From Verrucomicrobiota bacterium (GTDB lineage Bacteria > Verrucomicrobiota > Verrucomicrobiia > Opitutales > Opitutaceae), in the NCBI GenBank assembly GCA_023433275.1, contig JAEZDN010000108.1:1-16480 (forward strand): 16,480 nt of DNA, given 5' to 3'. The notes under the pieces are model-generated. The model was not told where the DNA came from. It worked only from the letters and a program-made list of their open reading frames with translations, and searched no databases. A program made the translations under genes and the position numbers. Shown here piece by piece: positions 14,202 to 16,480 of this stretch (its first letter is position 1; the number at the start of each line of letters is the position of its first letter).

Positions 14202-14222
14202 AACCCGTCCGGAGGCCGGGTT
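14202..14222 (-). terminator. Hairpin after the CE1-like esterase gene, possible terminator
   Basis: AACCCG (14202-14207) and CGGGTT (14217-14222) pair around a CCGG-containing loop, seven bases after the esterase stop on the minus strand. The minus-strand sequence continues TTTCTTCG, a short imperfect U-run. This is a plausible weak intrinsic terminator separating the esterase from GH43. Confidence 0.4.
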
Positions 14223-14228
14223 CCACCC

Positions 14229-15155
14229 TTAGCGGAAAAGCCGTTGGGCGAAGTGGTAGAGGTTGCTGCCCCAGGTTTCGCCGTCGTGGCCGTGGTCGTC
14301 GACGTTCCACAGGTGCGGGACACCGTGCTCCTTCAGGTAACGGTGGGTGCGCTGGGAGAAGTTGATCAGGCCGTCCTTGTTGCCGCAGGAGATGTAGAGG
14401 AGCTTGAGCTGCGCTTTCGCTGCCGCGGGATCGGGCACGAGCTGTTCGGGTGGCTTGGTGTTGGGCGCGGCGGAGAAGGCCCCGACCCACGCGAAGGTGT
14501 CGAGGTGGCCGAGGCCGAAGTTGAAGGTCTGGCCGCCGCCCATCGAGAGCCCGGCGAGGGCGCGGTGCTCGCGGTCGGTGTGGGTCGAGTACTTCGCCTC
14601 GACCGCCGGGATGAGGTGGTCGAGCAGGTCACGTTCGAACTTCGCGAAACCGGCGGCCTTTTCGGGCTGGAAGGGATTTTGGCCCGGCGTGTCGTCGGCC
14701 AGCGCGCGGCCGTTGGGGAGGACGGTGATGAACGGCACGGCCTTTCCGGAAGCGATGAGGTTGTCGAGGATGGCGTGGGCCTTCACGTAGCCGGTCCACT
14801 CGTGTTCGTTGCCGCCGATGCCGTGCAGGAGATAGAGCACGGGATACTTCTTGTCGGCCGAATAACCGGGCGGGAGATAAACCTGGGCCCTGCGGCGGGT
14901 GCCCGTCACGTCGGAGTCCCACTCGAACGGCTCGAGCCGGCCGCGCAACGCTCCCCCCGGCAGCTCGCGGTAGTCAGCCGGCGGCTCGGGGAAGAGCCGC
15001 ACGTCGTCCGCCTCGAGCACGATCGGCCGCGCGAAGTTGGCGCGGGCGCGCTCGGGGGAGACTTCCTCGGGCTTTTCCTGGGCCAGCGTCGGGACGGCGA
15101 GGAGCAGCGAGAGGGTGAGAGGGAAAGCGAGAGCGGATGGGCGGGTCGGTTTCAT
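14229..15155 (-). CDS. Secreted esterase, CE1/esterase D-like (feruloyl or acetyl esterase)
   Basis: A 308-residue alpha/beta-hydrolase with signal peptide MKPTRPSALAFPLTLSLLLA (cleavage near TLA-QE). After a short N-terminal stretch (~27-85) the fold begins at RRRAQVYLPPGY. It shows the oxyanion-region HGIGGNEHEW (111-120), nucleophile Ser204 in LAGLSMGGGQ, probable Asp261 in CGNKDG and probable His290 in DDHGHDGETW. This is the layout of bacterial CE1 enzymes that release ferulate, acetate or similar acids from plant polysaccharides. The ATG at 15153-15155 begins the signal peptide. It is a paralogue of the next esterase upstream, sharing ILDNLIA, DREHRA and GGGQ, but lacks that protein's N-terminal E-set module. 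The acyl group removed cannot be read from the sequence. Confidence 0.88.
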   Translation of the reverse strand: MKPTRPSALAFPLTLSLLLAVPTLAQEKPEEVSPERARANFARPIVLEADDVRLFPEPPADYRELPGGALRGRLEPFEWDSDVTGTRRRAQVYLPPGYSADKKYPVLYLLHGIGGNEHEWTGYVKAHAILDNLIASGKAVPFITVLPNGRALADDTPGQNPFQPEKAAGFAKFERDLLDHLIPAVEAKYSTHTDREHRALAGLSMGGGQTFNFGLGHLDTFAWVGAFSAAPNTKPPEQLVPDPAAAKAQLKLLYISCGNKDGLINFSQRTHRYLKEHGVPHLWNVDDHGHDGETWGSNLYHFAQRLFR

Positions 15156-15190
15156 GGGGATGGGCGGATGGAGCGGCCAGCTGGCAGCGG

Positions 15191-15254
15191 TCAGCTTTCA
15201 GCTAGCGGTGGTCAGCTATCGGCGGGAGGTTATGCTGGTTTGGCTGAAAGCTGA
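15191..15254. repeat. Inverted pair TCAGCTTTCAGC / GCTGAAAGCTGA
   Basis: TCAGCTTTCAGC (15191-15202) and GCTGAAAGCTGA (15243-15254) are perfect 12-base inverted copies 40 bases apart. Additional partial AGCT/GCTGA units lie around them (about 15170-15270). The array fills the gap between the two esterase genes. It is a dispersed-repeat type and no gene is seen. Confidence 0.7.
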
Positions 15255-15273
15255 GGGCTGAATGCTGATCGCT

Positions 15274-15292
15274 GGCCAGTCACAGACTGGCC
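15274..15292 (-). terminator. Hairpin abutting the stop of the E-set esterase
   Basis: GGCCAGT (15274-15280) and ACTGGCC (15286-15292) pair perfectly around five bases. The stem starts immediately after the stop codon (TAG, 15293-15295 on the minus strand). No U-run follows, so it may be a repeat module that also ends transcription or protects the 3' end. Confidence 0.45.
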
Positions 15293-16414
15293 CTACTTGA
15301 AGAACCGTTGCAAGGTCTCGGCGAGGTAGTGGCGGGCGTTCATCCAGGTGTGGCCGCCCTCGGTGATGAGTTCGACGTGCTGGATGTTCTTCTCGGTGAG
15401 GTAGCCGTTGAAGGCGCTGGCCTGCTGGTAGAGGAAGTCGCCTTTGCCGACGCCGAGCCAGAGGAGCTTGGTGCGGGCGTTGGTCGTGGCGGCATCGGCG
15501 ATGAAGCCGGGGAAGTGTTTCTCGCAAACGTGGGGCGTGAGGTAGGCCGCGTAGGAGCCGATCCAGGCGAACTTGTCGGGATGGAGGAAGGCGGTGAACA
15601 GCGACTGGCCGCCGCCGCGCGAGAAGCCGGCGATGGCGCGGTGCTCGCGGTCGGCGAGCACGCGGTAGTTGGCCTCGACGTAAGGGATGACGTTGCTGAG
15701 CAGCTCGTCGCTGAAGACGCGGTACGCGTCGGCGACCTCCGGCGAGTCGGGGCGCGGCATCCCCACGTGCATGTTGCCGTAGGGCATCACGACGATCATC
15801 GGCACGGCCTTCTTTTGCGCGATGAGGTTGTCGAGGATCACGTTCAGGCGGCCGGCGCGGAACCAGGTTTCCTCGGTGTCGGTGGTGCCGCTCACGAGGT
15901 AGAAGACGGGGAGCTTGTCGGTGCCGGCGCGGTAGCCCGGCGGCGTGTAGATGACGAGCGGGCGCGTGCGGTTGAGCGTCTTCGATTCGTAGAACGCATA
16001 GGTCAGCTCGCCGCGTGGCACGGCCTGCACGTGATGGAGGGCGGGCGTGTCGCCGGGGATGTCGACGAGGCTCGATTTGAAACGCTCGTTGGGGAACAGG
16101 TCGGGATTGTTGGGATCGGCCACGCCGATGCCGTCGACGACGAAGTTATAAGGGTAGAGGTTGGGCGTGATGGGACCGACGGTAAGGCTCCAGAGGCCGT
16201 TCTCGTCCTTTTGCATCGGCTGGTTGGCCGGTTGGAACTGGCCGCTCAGCTCGACCTTCTTCGCCTGCGGCGCGCGGAACCGGAACGTGACCGTGCGGTC
16301 GGCGTGGACCTCGGGCGAGACGGGCGGCGGGGTGCGGGTGGCGGGTTGGGCGAAAACGGTCGTCGCCGCGGCGAGGAGGACGAAAGCGAGGGTGAAAGTG
16401 GAGAGGGTTTTCAT
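15293..16414 (-). CDS. Secreted esterase with N-terminal E-set domain and CE1-like catalytic domain
   Basis: A 373-residue secreted enzyme. The signal peptide is MKTLSTFTLAFVLLAAATTV (cleavage near FAQ-PA). Residues ~33-120 are an immunoglobulin-like E-set module of the type fused to esterases (VTFRFRAPQAKKVELSGQF, LWSLTVGPITPNLYPYNFVV). The alpha/beta-hydrolase domain follows, with RPLVIYTPPGY, nucleophile Ser265 in IAGFSRGGGQ, probable Asp326 in GVGKGDF and probable His355 in TEGGHTWMNARHYL. The ATG at 16414 is preferred to the in-frame TTG at 16420, which adds two residues. No Shine-Dalgarno is visible. It is the first gene of the minus-strand cluster in this window and a paralogue of the next esterase. 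It probably removes feruloyl or acetyl groups from hemicellulose, and the substrate is not determined. Confidence 0.9.
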   Translation of the reverse strand: MKTLSTFTLAFVLLAAATTVFAQPATRTPPPVSPEVHADRTVTFRFRAPQAKKVELSGQFQPANQPMQKDENGLWSLTVGPITPNLYPYNFVVDGIGVADPNNPDLFPNERFKSSLVDIPGDTPALHHVQAVPRGELTYAFYESKTLNRTRPLVIYTPPGYRAGTDKLPVFYLVSGTTDTEETWFRAGRLNVILDNLIAQKKAVPMIVVMPYGNMHVGMPRPDSPEVADAYRVFSDELLSNVIPYVEANYRVLADREHRAIAGFSRGGGQSLFTAFLHPDKFAWIGSYAAYLTPHVCEKHFPGFIADAATTNARTKLLWLGVGKGDFLYQQASAFNGYLTEKNIQHVELITEGGHTWMNARHYLAETLQRFFK

Positions 16415-16430
16415 GGACAATGGTGGAGCC

Positions 16431-16480
16431 CCCGCCCCCCCCCGGGGGGGTTTGGGTGGCGGGGGGCGCCCAGGGGGGGG
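16431..16480. other. Near-homopolymeric C/G end of the window
   Basis: The last ~50 bases are mostly runs of C and G of five to ten, unlike any other part of the window. This probably marks a contig end with poor base calls. It holds nothing I can annotate. Confidence 0.6.

Noticed and set aside
12913..14490. In-frame extension of GH95 upstream to 14490, suggesting a giant fusion
   Set aside because: The extension overlaps GH43 in another frame and is Arg/Pro-rich. GH95 has its own signal peptide starting at 12912.

Overview
The window looks like a chromosomal contig from a high-GC environmental bacterium of the Verrucomicrobia, most likely Opitutaceae or a close relative. The grounds are a dense set of secreted plant-cell-wall enzymes without SusC/SusD, a Tat-exported PL26-type lyase, a Gly-rich C-terminal anchor on a xylanase, several dispersed palindromic repeat families, and gene starts that mostly lack a Shine-Dalgarno sequence. 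The assignment is inferred from gene content and style. No rRNA, tRNA, CRISPR array, transposase or phage gene was seen.

Left part (1-6488), rhamnose/pectin side: a LacI-family repressor (minus strand, 225-1256) diverges from an L-rhamnose mutarotase gene (plus, 1554-1868), with three palindromes in the gap near the repressor start. A repeat-filled gap follows, then a large Tat-exported exo-rhamnogalacturonan lyase-like protein (PL26 type, 2238-5009). Seven bases later comes a ketopantoate-reductase-family dehydrogenase (5017-5898), then a small four-helix membrane protein (6057-6488). The theme is release of unsaturated galacturonosyl-rhamnose from rhamnogalacturonan I and entry of L-rhamnose into catabolism.

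Right part (6656-16414), all on the minus strand. In transcription order it encodes an E-set plus CE1-like esterase, a second CE1-like esterase, a GH43 glycosidase, a GH95 alpha-L-fucosidase/galactosidase, a CE12 acetylesterase, a GH10 endo-xylanase with a Pro-Thr linker and C-terminal sorting signal, and a membrane-anchored repeat protein of unknown function. Every enzyme carries an N-terminal signal peptide. The set reads well as a debranching kit for acetylated, feruloylated, arabinose- and galactose-decorated xylan, with CE12 also usable on pectin. No transporter or intracellular oligosaccharide hydrolase is visible, so those functions must lie elsewhere.

Intergenic DNA is unusually structured. 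A double-hairpin repeat occurs three times with compensating base changes in one stem. A separate repeat containing CATCCTGAGCG occurs three times and appears to supply the start codon of the CE12 gene. Several inverted pairs of long dispersed repeats surround the mutarotase and PL26 genes. The last ~50 bases are near-homopolymeric C/G and are probably a low-quality contig end.
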